This document shows, piece by piece, positions 1-9,072 of a DNA stretch of 64,000 nucleotides (within the stretch, counting starts at the first letter, position 1; each line of letters starts with the position of its first letter). Origin of the DNA: Streptococcus sp. Marseille-Q5986 (GTDB lineage Bacteria > Bacillota > Bacilli > Lactobacillales > Streptococcaceae). Below the pieces are notes generated by a model. It had not been told where the DNA came from and searched no databases. It was given only the letters and a program-made list of their open reading frames with translations. Made by a program: the position numbers and the translations under genes. The stretch is from positions 186,001-250,000 of the forward strand of contig NZ_CAMPPY010000002.1 of assembly GCF_946902915.1 (NCBI RefSeq), written 5' to 3'.

Positions 1-163
1 GGCCTTAGCAGGTATCGAATCTAAAATCCCTGTGGATGAAGTTATCGATGCCATGTACCAAGTGGGTTCAAGCATGCCAACTGCCTTTCGTGAAACGGCT
101 GAGGGTGGACTCGCTGCCACTCCTACTGGTCGCCGCCTACAAAAAGAAATCTTCGGAGAATAA
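1..163 (+). CDS. sdaAA: L-serine dehydratase alpha subunit, 3' end only
   Basis: The first 160 bases are open in the frame beginning at base 2 and end in TAA at 161-163. The 53 residues close with AEGGLAATPTGRRLQKEIFG, which is the typical C-terminus of the iron-sulphur L-serine dehydratase alpha subunit. That enzyme deaminates L-serine to pyruvate in the cytoplasm, working with a beta subunit that should lie upstream, outside the window. The [4Fe-4S] ligands are also outside, so activity cannot be judged. Only 27 bases separate it from the HAD gene that follows, so the two are probably co-transcribed. Identification rests on the tail alone. Confidence 0.8.
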   Translation, partial: ALAGIESKIPVDEVIDAMYQVGSSMPTAFRETAEGGLAATPTGRRLQKEIFGE

Positions 164-190
164 GATTATCTATATCTATTAGGAGAAACT

Positions 191-820
191 ATGCCCTCTA
201 TCTCAGCAATCTTTTTTGATCTAGACGGAACCCTGGTTGACAGTTCCATCGGGATCCACAATGCCTTTACCTATACCTTTGAACAACTAGGAGTTCCGAG
301 CCCTGATACCAAAACCATTCGTGGTTTCATGGGACCGCCCCTTGAAAGTAGTTTTGCAACATGTCTTCCCAAGGAGCAAATCTCGGAAGCCGTTCAAATC
401 TATCGTTCTTACTACAAGAAAAAAGGAATCCACGAAGCGCAACTCTTCCCCCGAATAACAGAATTGCTTCAAGAGCTTTCGCAAAACTACCCTCTCTATA
501 TTACCACAACAAAGAATACTCCTACTGCTCATGATATGACTAAAAATCTAGGAATCCATCATTTCTTTGATGGCATTTATGGTTCCAGTCCTGAAACACC
601 TCACAAGGCGGATGTCATCCGTTACGCCTTACAGACGCATCGACTCCCTGCAGACCAAGTTCTCATCATCGGGGACACCAAGTTTGATATGATCGGAGCC
701 CAAGAGACTAGCATTAAAAAGTTCGCTGTCACTTGGGGATTTGGAGAAGAGGCTGATTTACTCAGCTATCAACCTGACTGGATTGCCCATACCATTGACG
801 GTATCATTAAGCAACTATAA
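191..820 (+). CDS. HAD-superfamily hydrolase, phosphoglycolate-phosphatase-like
   Basis: 209 residues, usual size for a HAD subfamily IA phosphatase. Motif I is FFDLDGTLVDS at residues 8-18, where the first Asp is the nucleophile. Motif II corresponds to the TTTKNTPT region near residue 105. Motif IV is IIGDTKFDMIGA near residue 160. A helical cap domain lies between motifs I and II. These show a cytoplasmic Mg-dependent phosphatase, but the substrate cannot be read from the sequence. AGGAG lies 8 bases before the ATG, which fixes the start. It follows sdaAA closely and is followed by a strong bidirectional terminator, so it ends the transcription unit. Phosphoglycolate or another small phosphate ester is a guess. 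Confidence 0.85.
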   Translation: MPSISAIFFDLDGTLVDSSIGIHNAFTYTFEQLGVPSPDTKTIRGFMGPPLESSFATCLPKEQISEAVQIYRSYYKKKGIHEAQLFPRITELLQELSQNYPLYITTTKNTPTAHDMTKNLGIHHFFDGIYGSSPETPHKADVIRYALQTHRLPADQVLIIGDTKFDMIGAQETSIKKFAVTWGFGEEADLLSYQPDWIAHTIDGIIKQL

Positions 821-847
821 ATAATACAACGATTTAAAACTACAGAG

Positions 848-892
848 TAAAAAGGCCAAGGTCCTGTACAAACAGAACCTTGGCCTTTTATT
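848..892. terminator. Bidirectional rho-independent terminator
   Basis: AAAGGCCAAGGT at 851-862 pairs with ACCTTGGCCTTT at 877-888, with A- and T-rich flanks on both sides. It lies between the converging HAD gene and the capD-like gene and can serve both. Confidence 0.85.
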
Positions 893-915
893 TATAATTA
901 ATTGATTAGCCACCC

Positions 916-2766
916 TTACTCAGCATGGGTTGTCTCATTTGCAAAGGAAATAATCGCTTCTTTGAGCTCTTCTCCACTGAGTGAACGGAATTCTTCAATC
1001 TTTTGATCGATGGCTTCTAGAGGCATGACGTTAACCTTACCAACGAAAATCTTATCCATGACTTGGTTATCAACCAATTCGGTCGAAACCAAGAGTTCTT
1101 CGTAAAGTTTTTCGCCTGGGCGAATTCCAACTTCAACGATTGAAATTTCACTTTCCGTGTGCCCACTTAGAAGGACCATTTTCTTAGCCAAGTCGTAGAT
1201 CTTGACCGGTTTGCCCATATCAAGGATAAAGACTTCTCCGTCCTTGGCATAAGCCCCTGCATGGATTACTAGACGGCTAGCCTCTGGAATGGTCATGAAG
1301 TAACGCGTCATACGGAAGTCTGTCACCGTTACAGGGCCGCCTTCAGCAATCTGACGTTCAAAGACAGGAATCACACTACCACGACTACCGAGAACATTCC
1401 CAAAACGGACTGCACAGTAGGTTGATTTGCTACGTTGGTTAAAGCCAGTGACAATTAACTCTGCCACGCGCTTAGTCGCACCCATAACATTGGGTGGATT
1501 GACCGCCTTGTCAGTCGAAATCATGACCATCTTAGGCACCTTGGCTGCATCAACAGCCTTGGCAACATTGTAGGTCCCAAAAATATTATTCTTGAAGGCT
1601 TCTTTTGGATTGCGTTCCATCATCGGAACGTGTTTGTGAGCTGCAGCATGGTAGATGATAGCTGGTTTATACTGCTCAAACACTTGTAAAAGACGATCAT
1701 AATCCTGAATATCTGCAATGACAGGGACATAATCAATCCCTTGGAATTTACGAATCAACTCATGATAAATAAGGTAGATTGAATTTTCCCCATGACCGAG
1801 CAAGACAATGCGTTCAGGATTGAAACGGCTAACTTGTCGACAGATCTCAGAACCAATTGAACCACCAGCCCCTGTGACTAAGATAGTCTTACCTGTCAGT
1901 TCTGCGCCCAGACGAGATTCGTCAAGACAAATTTCCTGACGACCCAAAAGGTCCGTAATATCAATCTTCTGAAATCCTCCACCTGCTTGGTGAAGTCCCT
2001 GAACAACTGTTTCAACCTTAGGCATCTTGTAACATTTGACACCCAATTTATTACACATCTGCAAGATACGCTCATATTCTGACGGGTCAAGAGACGGAAT
2101 CGCAACGATAACACGTTCGATTTGATGACGTTTGGCTAATTCAGGCAGATTATCATAAGAGCCTAAAACAGGGATTCCACCAAGTTTTTGACCCTTTTTC
2201 TTAGCATCCTTATCTAAAATACCGACAAGTTCCAAATCACTGGTTGGATGTTGGTAACTATCCATAAAGAGAGCCCCACCATCACCGGCACCAATCAAGA
2301 AGGTCCGACGGTGTTCTCCATCACCACTACCTTTTTTGCGTCTGGAGTAGATTAACTGCCAAGTAATCCGTGGCAATAAAATCAAGAAGGTACTCAACAA
2401 GATAAAGAGAATGATGAAACGAATGGAGAAGAGTGGCAAGAAGGCATAGCAGATACTATATGACAAGACACTGCTGGCAGTCACACCAAAAAAGATTTTC
2501 ATAAAGTCCGCAATCTTGCTGTAACGACTAATACTCGCGTTCAACCCCCAAAAACCAATCATGAATTGATAAAACAGGAAGGCCAAACTCGTATAGATAA
2601 TGTAGTCAACAGGTGCTGGATTAATCAAGCCGTAAAATAAGATATAAGATACAATAATGGAAACCACCATACTGAAAATATCAAATATTCCCCAGAAAAC
2701 CTGCTTTTGTTGTTTATTTAAAATTTCCACCAGATCAATCACATAATCTGTGAGTTTTTTATTCAT
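916..2766 (-). CDS. Membrane nucleotide-sugar 4,6-dehydratase, CapD/FlaA1/PglF long form
   Basis: 616 residues. Four hydrophobic segments fill about residues 25-140, followed by a CoA-binding-like Rossmann fold with GAGDGG near 159. The extended SDR domain carries the NAD motif TGAGGSIGSE at 298-307. The active site segment STDKAVNPPNVMGATKR at 417-433 has Met in place of the usual SDR Tyr, as in long-form UDP-GlcNAc 4,6-dehydratases. The expected role is to make a 4-keto-6-deoxy-amino sugar precursor for a surface glycan at the inner face of the membrane. AAGGAGGAG lies 10 bases before the ATG. The next gene upstream in the same direction is a glycosyltransferase 75 bases away, which fits a small surface-polysaccharide unit. 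The exact product sugar is not determined by the sequence. Confidence 0.85.
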   Translation of the reverse strand: MNKKLTDYVIDLVEILNKQQKQVFWGIFDIFSMVVSIIVSYILFYGLINPAPVDYIIYTSLAFLFYQFMIGFWGLNASISRYSKIADFMKIFFGVTASSVLSYSICYAFLPLFSIRFIILFILLSTFLILLPRITWQLIYSRRKKGSGDGEHRRTFLIGAGDGGALFMDSYQHPTSDLELVGILDKDAKKKGQKLGGIPVLGSYDNLPELAKRHQIERVIVAIPSLDPSEYERILQMCNKLGVKCYKMPKVETVVQGLHQAGGGFQKIDITDLLGRQEICLDESRLGAELTGKTILVTGAGGSIGSEICRQVSRFNPERIVLLGHGENSIYLIYHELIRKFQGIDYVPVIADIQDYDRLLQVFEQYKPAIIYHAAAHKHVPMMERNPKEAFKNNIFGTYNVAKAVDAAKVPKMVMISTDKAVNPPNVMGATKRVAELIVTGFNQRSKSTYCAVRFGNVLGSRGSVIPVFERQIAEGGPVTVTDFRMTRYFMTIPEASRLVIHAGAYAKDGEVFILDMGKPVKIYDLAKKMVLLSGHTESEISIVEVGIRPGEKLYEELLVSTELVDNQVMDKIFVGKVNVMPLEAIDQKIEEFRSLSGEELKEAIISFANETTHAE

Positions 2767-2841
2767 AGAAATTTACTCCTCCTTAAAAGAGTCAGATGAT
2801 ACTATTATTATGATAACCCGAATCGTTCAATCTATCAGGTC

Positions 2842-3672
2842 TTACTTGCTCTTTCTTAAAAGTTTGGCAAAGATAAACTGACGTACAAAACCTGGACAAA
2901 GTGCAACAATTGCCTGAATGAACATACTTTTAGCATATTCCATGTAAAAAATTTGCCCTCGTTCCAGCATCCGTTGGCGAGCTTGACGGTAGAATTTAAG
3001 GTAACGCAAGCCACCTCGACGCTCAAACATTCCTGCACCTACACGAACCCTACACAAGATTTGATCTAGGTTGCCAGTCTTGGCACCTGCCGTAATCATA
3101 TTGAGCCAAAGGAGATCATCTTCCATGTAAAGCCCGTCTTCATAATTGCCCGCTTTGAGGACCATGTCCTTTTTGAACATGACTGTCATATGGTTAAAAG
3201 CGCTTCTCATTCTCTGATAAGACACAATGTCTGCATGCTGAGTTGGGACACGACGATAAGACACAATCTCATCTGGATTGTCAATAAACTCTGCAATCTG
3301 CCCACCTAAGAGATCGAGATTTTCTTTCTCCATTAGTTGAAGCTGTTTCTCAAAACGATCCGGAACGGCTAAATCATCCGTATCCATGCGGGCAATAATG
3401 TCATACTGGCACTGCAAAACACCGTAACGAAGAGCCAAGCCTAAACCTTGATTTTGCTCTAAGGGGCAACGTTTCACTGGAATGTCTGACTGAGCTTCCA
3501 CTTCATCTAGCACCTGATAGAGCTCAGGCGTGAGGGATCCATCCTCAACAAGAACAAGTTCATTCGGTTTCAAGGTTTGATTTTGAACACTTTTGATAGC
3601 ATCTCTCAAAAACGTCGGCTTTTCCTTTACATAGACCGACATCAAGACGCTCATTTTTTGCTTTTCAGGCAC
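2842..3672 (-). CDS. Family 2 glycosyltransferase
   Basis: 276 residues. The GT-A fold begins with MSVLMSVYVKEKPTFLRDAI and contains VLVEDGS near residue 42 and the metal/nucleotide motif RMDTDDLAVPDRF near residue 95. MEDDLLW near residue 183 is the usual acceptor-side acidic motif. There is no transmembrane segment, only a basic C-terminus. The best start is GTG at 3672, because GGAG lies 7 bases before it and nothing Shine-Dalgarno-like precedes the ATG six codons later. It probably adds a sugar to a lipid-linked or surface glycan together with the capD-like dehydratase downstream. Donor and acceptor are unknown. Confidence 0.85.
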   Translation of the reverse strand: MPEKQKMSVLMSVYVKEKPTFLRDAIKSVQNQTLKPNELVLVEDGSLTPELYQVLDEVEAQSDIPVKRCPLEQNQGLGLALRYGVLQCQYDIIARMDTDDLAVPDRFEKQLQLMEKENLDLLGGQIAEFIDNPDEIVSYRRVPTQHADIVSYQRMRSAFNHMTVMFKKDMVLKAGNYEDGLYMEDDLLWLNMITAGAKTGNLDQILCRVRVGAGMFERRGGLRYLKFYRQARQRMLERGQIFYMEYAKSMFIQAIVALCPGFVRQFIFAKLLRKSK

Positions 3673-3893
3673 CGTTTTTCTCCAATATATAGATTTCCTT
3701 CCACTATTTTATCACAAATTTTCTCACTTTCCTATTTTTATATCAAATCAAGGAAAATTCTAGTAAAGAAATGTATCTCCTTTCACTCTGTTCTCGCTTA
3801 AATCAATCGAACTTTCTTAGCTGTCATTACTTGACATTATATAGAAAAAGCCTTAAAATAAGCTGTTAATAAAATCATCTATTCGAGGTTTTT

Positions 3894-5060
3894 ATGAAAA
3901 AACAATCACTCTTTTTTATCCTAGGAATTGTCTTAATCGGGACTGTTTTACGCTCTCCTTTCACTGCTCTTCCAACCATTTTAGGAGATATCGCTCAGGG
4001 ACTAGGAGTTGAGGTTAGTTCTCTTGGGATTTTAACCAGTCTCCCTCTCTTGATGTTTGCTCTTTTCTCTGCTTTTGCGAGTCACTTGGCGCAAAAGATC
4101 GGACTAGAACTCCTCTTTACCTACTGTCTGCTCCTCTTAACTATTGGCTCTGTCATTCGTATCCTCAATCTTCCCCTTCTCTATCTGGGAACTCTGATCA
4201 TCGGAGCGAGCATTGCGATCTTCAATGTACTCCTCCCAAGTATGATCCAGGCAAATCAGCCTCAAAAAATCAGTCTCCTAACAACGCTCTATGTCACTGC
4301 CATGGGGATTTCAACTGCCATCGCTTCTTATCTATCCGTCCCTATCACCCAAGCTAGTTCTTGGAAGGGCCTCATCCTCGTTCTCAGTCTTCTCTGCTTG
4401 GTCACTCTGCTAGTCTGGTTGCCAAATCATCGCCACAACCACTACCTAGAAGGCCAAAAAGAAAAACAAGTCAAAGAAAATATTCTAAAAAGTAAAGATG
4501 TCTGGGCCATCATTATCTTTGGTGGTCTTCAGTCCTTGCTCTTTTATACAAGCATGACCTGGCTACCAACGATAGCCATTAGTGCTGGTCTTTCTAATAA
4601 AGATGCGGCCCTCCTCGCTTCTATCTTCTCACTGATCAGCATTCCTTTTTCAATGACTGTTCCAAGTCTGGCAACTCATCTGTCAGACGGCCACCGTCGA
4701 ATCATGCTGGCAATTATCTCTATCGCTGGTATGACAGGAATTGCCATGCTCTTGTATCCAACCAATAATTTCCTCTACTGGTTAGTCGTCCATCTCTTGA
4801 TTGGAACGGCCTGCAGTGCTCTCTTCCCCTACCTCATGGTTTGCTTTTCTCTTAAAACCAGTTCTCCTGAAAAGACAGCTCAGCTGTCAGGACTAGCGCA
4901 AACAGGGGGCTACATCTTAGCAGCTTTTGGTCCTACCTTGTTTGGTTACAGTTTTGAACTTTTCCAATCTTGGATTCCAGCTGTCCTTGCTCTACTTGTC
5001 GTTGACATCATCATGACTGTCTCACTCTTTATGGTGGATCGGGCTGATAAAATTCTTTAA
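3894..5060 (+). CDS. MFS transporter, CynX/NimT-like
   Basis: 388 residues with about 12 hydrophobic segments in two halves separated by a charged loop near residues 185-200 (KEKQVKENILKSKDV). The N-terminus (GTVLRSPFTALPTILGDIAQ) is typical of the CynX/NimT branch of the major facilitator superfamily, whose members move cyanate, nitroimidazoles or other small molecules. GAGG lies 5 bases before the ATG. It stands alone: the gene before it is on the opposite strand and a hairpin follows. The substrate cannot be inferred. Confidence 0.85.
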   Translation: MKKQSLFFILGIVLIGTVLRSPFTALPTILGDIAQGLGVEVSSLGILTSLPLLMFALFSAFASHLAQKIGLELLFTYCLLLLTIGSVIRILNLPLLYLGTLIIGASIAIFNVLLPSMIQANQPQKISLLTTLYVTAMGISTAIASYLSVPITQASSWKGLILVLSLLCLVTLLVWLPNHRHNHYLEGQKEKQVKENILKSKDVWAIIIFGGLQSLLFYTSMTWLPTIAISAGLSNKDAALLASIFSLISIPFSMTVPSLATHLSDGHRRIMLAIISIAGMTGIAMLLYPTNNFLYWLVVHLLIGTACSALFPYLMVCFSLKTSSPEKTAQLSGLAQTGGYILAAFGPTLFGYSFELFQSWIPAVLALLVVDIIMTVSLFMVDRADKIL

Positions 5061-5088
5061 ACTTCTAGTTTTTACTAGGAGTTTTTTA
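5061..5088 (+). terminator. Rho-independent terminator of the MFS gene
   Basis: ACTTCTAGT and ACTAGGAGT form a stem around TTTT and are followed by six T residues, immediately after the stop codon. Confidence 0.75.
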
Positions 5089-5113
5089 TATATAAAATTT
5101 TTACACATACTTC

Positions 5114-5180
5114 TTGACAGAGCTTTCAACTTGAGATACAATATATTTGAAAAGAATATATAAAAAAATTTTATATAATA
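5114..5180 (+). promoter_or_regulatory. Promoter and AT-rich palindromic operator of the padR operon
   Basis: TTGACA at 5114-5119 and TACAAT at 5137-5142 are separated by 17 bases, a near-consensus sigma-A promoter. Just downstream is a long AT palindrome centred near 5167 (TATATAAAAAAATTTTATAT), between the start of transcription and the ribosome site. PadR regulators usually bind AT-rich inverted repeats at their own promoters, so this is a likely autoregulatory operator. The binding itself is inferred. Confidence 0.7.
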
Positions 5181-5195
5181 AAAAGGAGGTTTCCC

Positions 5196-5522
5196 ATGTA
5201 CTTCCCAACATCCTCTGCCTTGATCGAGTTTCTCATCTTGGCTGTACTGGAGCAGGAGGATTCTTATGGTTATGAGATTAGTCAGACCATTAAGCTCATC
5301 GCCAATATCAAAGAATCTACGCTCTATCCCATTCTCAAAAAATTGGAAGCCAGTGGCTTTCTGACCACCTACTCTAGAGAGTTTCAGGGGCGTATGCGCA
5401 AATACTACTCCTTGACCAATCGGGGCGTAGAGCAGCTCGTTTCTCTAAAGGAAGAGTGGACGCTCTATACCGACACCGTCAACGGCATCATAGAAGGGAG
5501 TATCCGCCATGACAAAAACTGA
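5196..5522 (+). CDS. PadR-family transcriptional regulator
   Basis: 108 residues, the normal size for the short PadR subfamily. The winged-helix domain spans residues 1-90, with ILAVLEQEDSYGYEISQTI followed by ESTLYPILKKLEASGFL and the wing RMRKYYSLTNRG. PadR proteins act as dimeric repressors that release DNA on ligand binding. AAAGGAGGT lies 7 bases before the ATG. The next gene starts 14 bases before this one stops, so translation is coupled. The partners (DUF1700, DUF4097) form a widespread PadR-DUF1700-DUF4097 arrangement linked to envelope functions. Confidence 0.9.
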   Translation: MYFPTSSALIEFLILAVLEQEDSYGYEISQTIKLIANIKESTLYPILKKLEASGFLTTYSREFQGRMRKYYSLTNRGVEQLVSLKEEWTLYTDTVNGIIEGSIRHDKN

Positions 5523-6102
5523 CTATCTGACTCAGTTAGAAACCTATCTCCATAAACTGCCTGAAGCTGACCGCATCGAAGCCATGGACTACTTTAAGGA
5601 ACTATTTGACGATGCAGGACCAGAGGGCGAAGAGGAACTCATTGCCAGTCTAGGAACACCAAAAGAAGCTGCCCATGATATCCTCTCTGATCTTCTCGAT
5701 AAAAAAGTCAATGAAGCACCTGCTCAAAAGAATGACCGCCAACTGCTGCACATTGCCCTCCTGGCCTTACTAGCAGCCCCTATCGGAATCCCTGTTGGAA
5801 TTGCAATGATCTTAACCATTATCGGGCTTTTTATCGCGGCTGTCTCCGTCATTCTAGCTTTTTTCACCGTTTCGGTGACGGGTATCCTGCTGGGCGGACT
5901 CTTTATCGTAGAGAGCTTTAGTGTCCTAGTAGAAGTCAAATCTGCCTTTATCTTGATTTTTGGGGCCGGTTTGCTTTCTATCGGTGCTTCTTCTCTTGTT
6001 CTACTAGGTATCTCCTATGTAGCCCGTTTCTTTGGCCTCCTAATCGTCCGCTTGGTGCAATGGATTCTTAAAAAAGGAAAGAGAGGTGACAGACATGCGT
6101 AA
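5509..6102 (+). CDS. DUF1700-family membrane protein
   Basis: 197 residues. The soluble N-terminal part (MTKTDYLTQLETYLHKLP, then DYFKELFDDAGPEGEEEL) is the DUF1700 signature. It is followed by about three hydrophobic segments between residues 80 and 180 and a basic cytoplasmic tail. The start overlaps padR by 14 bases and the stop overlaps the next gene by 8. Proteins of this family are usually paired with PadR regulators and DUF4097 proteins. No biochemical role is established that can be assigned here. Confidence 0.85.
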   Translation: MTKTDYLTQLETYLHKLPEADRIEAMDYFKELFDDAGPEGEEELIASLGTPKEAAHDILSDLLDKKVNEAPAQKNDRQLLHIALLALLAAPIGIPVGIAMILTIIGLFIAAVSVILAFFTVSVTGILLGGLFIVESFSVLVEVKSAFILIFGAGLLSIGASSLVLLGISYVARFFGLLIVRLVQWILKKGKRGDRHA

Positions 6103-7027
6103 ATTGACAAAAGGATTTCTCATCTTTGGTGTGGTTTCTACAATTCTTGGTTTTATCATGATCATTGTAGGCGCTCAGTCCAACGGTATTCAAAGTTTGC
6201 TTGCCATGTCAAAAGACCCCGTCTATGACAATCGTATCGAAGAAGTGACCTTTGGAAATGAAGTGGAAAAACTTGATCTAGCCCTCGAGGAACACAGCCT
6301 GACCATCACAGAGTCTGTAGATGACAAGATCCACATCACCTATCATCCATCAGTGTCTGGTCGTCACGATCTAACTACTGGCATGAGTGACAAAACACTG
6401 AGCGTCACTGATAAACAAGCCTCCCAACATCATTTTCTCGGTTCAGGAATCGAAGGCCTACTTCGTATTGCCAGCAGTTATTCTCACCGTTTTGACGAAG
6501 TCGTTCTCTCCCTCCCTAAAGGAAGAAGGCTGCAAGCTATCACCGTCTCAGCCAATCGTGGACAAACCACTATCCGTCAAGCGACCCTTGAAAATGCAAC
6601 CATCAAAACAAAAGGCTATCTCTTAAGAATAACAGAAAGTTCTATCAAGAACAGTACACTAACGACACCTCGTATTATCAATATCTTTGATACCGAATTG
6701 ACAGATAGTCAGGTCAAGACCGAAGAAGAACATATCTATGCTGAGAATATTACGATCCACGGTAAGGTTGAGCTAGACTCTCATAACGACTTAACACTCT
6801 TTCTTTCTAAGACAGAATTCGATCGTATCAATCTAGACATTTCTTCTAAGTATAGCGGTATTTATTGTAAAGCATACAGAGAACATCCTAAACAAAAAGA
6901 AAATGAACTTGCCAACCCTTATAAAATTGAGAAAGCAGATGTTAAGGATATGCTCATTATAAAAGCCAATCAAGATATCTACCTCTCCAAGGAAGAAGAA
7001 TACTCTACTCCATCTAGAAATCATTGA
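6095..7027 (+). CDS. DUF4097-family membrane-anchored beta-strand protein
   Basis: 310 residues from ATG 6095, chosen because GAGAGGTG lies just upstream. A GTG nine bases earlier is possible. One N-terminal transmembrane segment (about residues 8-30) is followed by a long extracellular region of short beta-strand repeats, for example residues 150-260 with regularly spaced T/I patterns. This is the DUF4097 adhesin-like beta-helix type. It is third in the padR operon, with overlapping upstream and close downstream genes. It probably acts at the cell envelope, but the function is not known. Confidence 0.75.
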   Translation: MRKLTKGFLIFGVVSTILGFIMIIVGAQSNGIQSLLAMSKDPVYDNRIEEVTFGNEVEKLDLALEEHSLTITESVDDKIHITYHPSVSGRHDLTTGMSDKTLSVTDKQASQHHFLGSGIEGLLRIASSYSHRFDEVVLSLPKGRRLQAITVSANRGQTTIRQATLENATIKTKGYLLRITESSIKNSTLTTPRIINIFDTELTDSQVKTEEEHIYAENITIHGKVELDSHNDLTLFLSKTEFDRINLDISSKYSGIYCKAYREHPKQKENELANPYKIEKADVKDMLIIKANQDIYLSKEEEYSTPSRNH

Positions 7028-7089
7028 CAAAAACGCTTTTATCTGCCAGTCTAAAAATAGAAAACAACCATAAAAAAGGAGGTTCCAAT

Positions 7090-8028
7090 ATGACACAAAA
7101 ATGGTTTGAAAGTGCCGATCTTGAGAAGAAATCACCTCAGACGAAATCGGAAATCCAACCCGACGAGACCGAAACTACGGGAACTGAAGCACAAGCAAGC
7201 GAAGAAACTTCTGTCTCACCTAAAGAGTTGGAAACGCATAAGGAGGAAGCTCCCGAAATGATTGAGGAAACCCAAACCGAGGGACAGGGAGAAGGGGAAG
7301 CTGAAGGGGAACGCAACCAAGAAAAAAGCACCCTCAGCAAGGCTTTAGAAAGCCCCTATATCCCAGATATTGACCCTCGTAAAACAGCCAGATTCAAAGA
7401 AGAAATCACACTGTTTTGGACTTGGCTACTGGATGCTATCCAAGAACCAACTGCTAGCAAGACTACGGACCAAAAGCAGCGTTACAGTGTCTTTGGCCTA
7501 CTCACTTTGCTATCCTCAATTAACCTTTTCTTTAGTATCTATCATATCAAGCACCTCTACTACGGCTGTATAGCTTCTATTGCCAATAATTTACCTAACC
7601 AGCTCCCTCCTTTAGATCTCTTTGCTGGACTCTCCATCTTGGTCGCTAGCGCTCTATTTTACTTTTCTATCATTTTGGGAGGCTTTACTGTCCGACGTGT
7701 ACTGGACCAGGAGAGCGACTTCACATTCCAAGAAGCTTACGATTGTTACAGCCGACTCTTTGCTATTCCACTTGTCCTAACGGCTCTAGCAAGTTTCTTT
7801 GCACTCTTTGGTGGCTTGCGATTTGCTGGCATCCTCACTCTTCTAAGCATGGTCATCTTTGCCCTTGGCAATCTCTTTGTGATTAGCAAGCCAAGTAAGA
7901 CCAGTAGCCTTGACCCATTTTATCGTTTCTTACTAGCTGTCTTACTTGACGGCGCTATTCTCTTACCCTTCTTCATTGCAGAACTCGCGCTGACAGTTGA
8001 CTACCTTCGCATCCTGACCTTCTTTTAA
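7090..8028 (+). CDS. Hypothetical membrane protein with acidic N-terminus
   Basis: 312 residues from the ATG at 7090, preceded by AAAAGGAGGTTCCAAT. An in-frame start at 7024 lacks a ribosome site. Residues 1-100 are hydrophilic and rich in Glu, Thr and Ser. The rest holds about five hydrophobic segments between residues 140 and 310. It is the last gene of the padR operon and ends at a terminator. The layout (disordered cytoplasmic head, helical membrane domain) resembles several streptococcal envelope proteins of unknown function. No enzymatic motif is visible. Confidence 0.7.
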   Translation: MTQKWFESADLEKKSPQTKSEIQPDETETTGTEAQASEETSVSPKELETHKEEAPEMIEETQTEGQGEGEAEGERNQEKSTLSKALESPYIPDIDPRKTARFKEEITLFWTWLLDAIQEPTASKTTDQKQRYSVFGLLTLLSSINLFFSIYHIKHLYYGCIASIANNLPNQLPPLDLFAGLSILVASALFYFSIILGGFTVRRVLDQESDFTFQEAYDCYSRLFAIPLVLTALASFFALFGGLRFAGILTLLSMVIFALGNLFVISKPSKTSSLDPFYRFLLAVLLDGAILLPFFIAELALTVDYLRILTFF

Positions 8029-8030
8029 CC

Positions 8031-8066
8031 AAAATCCCTGCCATTTATTGATGACAGGGATTTTTA
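8031..8066 (+). terminator. Terminator of the padR operon
   Basis: AAAATCCCTGCCAT pairs with ATGACAGGGATTTTT (one bulge) directly after the stop at 8028, followed by T residues. Confidence 0.8.
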
Positions 8067-8090
8067 TGCTTACTCTTTTTTGGACAATGG

Positions 8091-8951
8091 CTACTTGATG
8101 GTTGTCAATTCTTCAAAATCTTGTCCTAGGATGGGTTGTACTTCTAATTGATTAGCATCTAATTGCTGGTAAAATGCTTCTGGTAGTGACTCTAGGAATT
8201 TTTCATAATCCAAGCGAGCGATGGCTTCATAGTCTTCTGCTTTTGAGCCATCACCAGAAATCTTCACTAGGTCAATCTCCCAAACAAGCTCCTTGCCTGC
8301 CAGCTGCTCGGTATAAGGAGCTGGTACAAAGGCTTCCTTTGGCAAAATCGTCTTGACTCCCTGGGCTAGGTGATAGATACCGTGCACCTTACCTTGGGCG
8401 TCTGGGTAAAATTTCACACTGGCAAGGTAGGCATCAGATCCTTGAACCTTCTTGACCAACTCTTCAAAACGTGCCAATCCATCCTCAGCCAAAAAGCTCT
8501 CGAGGTATTCCTTGTTGAGATAGATAGGGGCCAAGAGCCCTTGGCAATATACTAGACGAGCTGCTTTGTCAGCTAGATAATGCTTGATCGTTTGTCGGAA
8601 ATAAGCTTCAAACTCAAACTCTTCTAACCCTTCTACCACTTGCCCCAACTTACTCGATAGGGCTTGGAGGAGAGCTTCTACAATCTCCCAGTCCGCTCTG
8701 GTAAGGAAATCTGGAATCACCACTTGATAGCCTTTTCGGCTATCCGCATAGTTCACCTTGAAGAGAAATTGCGACTGACCTACAATCTCACACTCGATAT
8801 ACTCGAGACGATTGAGGGGCTGACGGAGATAGACCGCATCATAACTGTGTGACTCCAAGCCCTCTACCAAGGCCAAGATAGACTTGGCAGTCAAAATTTC
8901 CTGTTCTCCTAAAATGCTCTGTTTATTTGGAATAAAAAATGTTTTCGTCAT
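8091..8951 (-). CDS. Conserved streptococcal hypothetical protein (possibly DUF4299)
   Basis: 286 residues starting at ATG 8951, chosen because AAAGGAGCCC lies 7 bases upstream. The longer open frame to 9104 has no ribosome site. The protein begins MTKTFFIPNKQSILGEQEIL, is soluble, acidic and rich in Leu, Glu and Tyr, and has no signal peptide or transmembrane segment. I associate it with the DUF4299 streptococcal family from memory, with moderate certainty. It stands alone between the padR operon terminator and trhO. No function can be proposed. Confidence 0.65.
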   Translation of the reverse strand: MTKTFFIPNKQSILGEQEILTAKSILALVEGLESHSYDAVYLRQPLNRLEYIECEIVGQSQFLFKVNYADSRKGYQVVIPDFLTRADWEIVEALLQALSSKLGQVVEGLEEFEFEAYFRQTIKHYLADKAARLVYCQGLLAPIYLNKEYLESFLAEDGLARFEELVKKVQGSDAYLASVKFYPDAQGKVHGIYHLAQGVKTILPKEAFVPAPYTEQLAGKELVWEIDLVKISGDGSKAEDYEAIARLDYEKFLESLPEAFYQQLDANQLEVQPILGQDFEELTTIK

Positions 8952-9045
8952 AACTGGGCTCCTTTGAAATCGTTTATACATAGTATACCCTATTTTCCTG
9001 AAAGATACAGAAACAAATTTTAGATTTTTAGATAAAAAGCATAGA

Positions 9046-9070
9046 AAAACAGCCCCTAAGGGCTGTTTGA
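9046..9070 (-). terminator. Terminator of trhO
   Basis: AAACAGCCC / GGGCTGTTT stem with a CTAA loop just after the trhO stop, followed by TTTT in the direction of trhO transcription. Confidence 0.8.
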
Positions 9071-9072
9071 TG

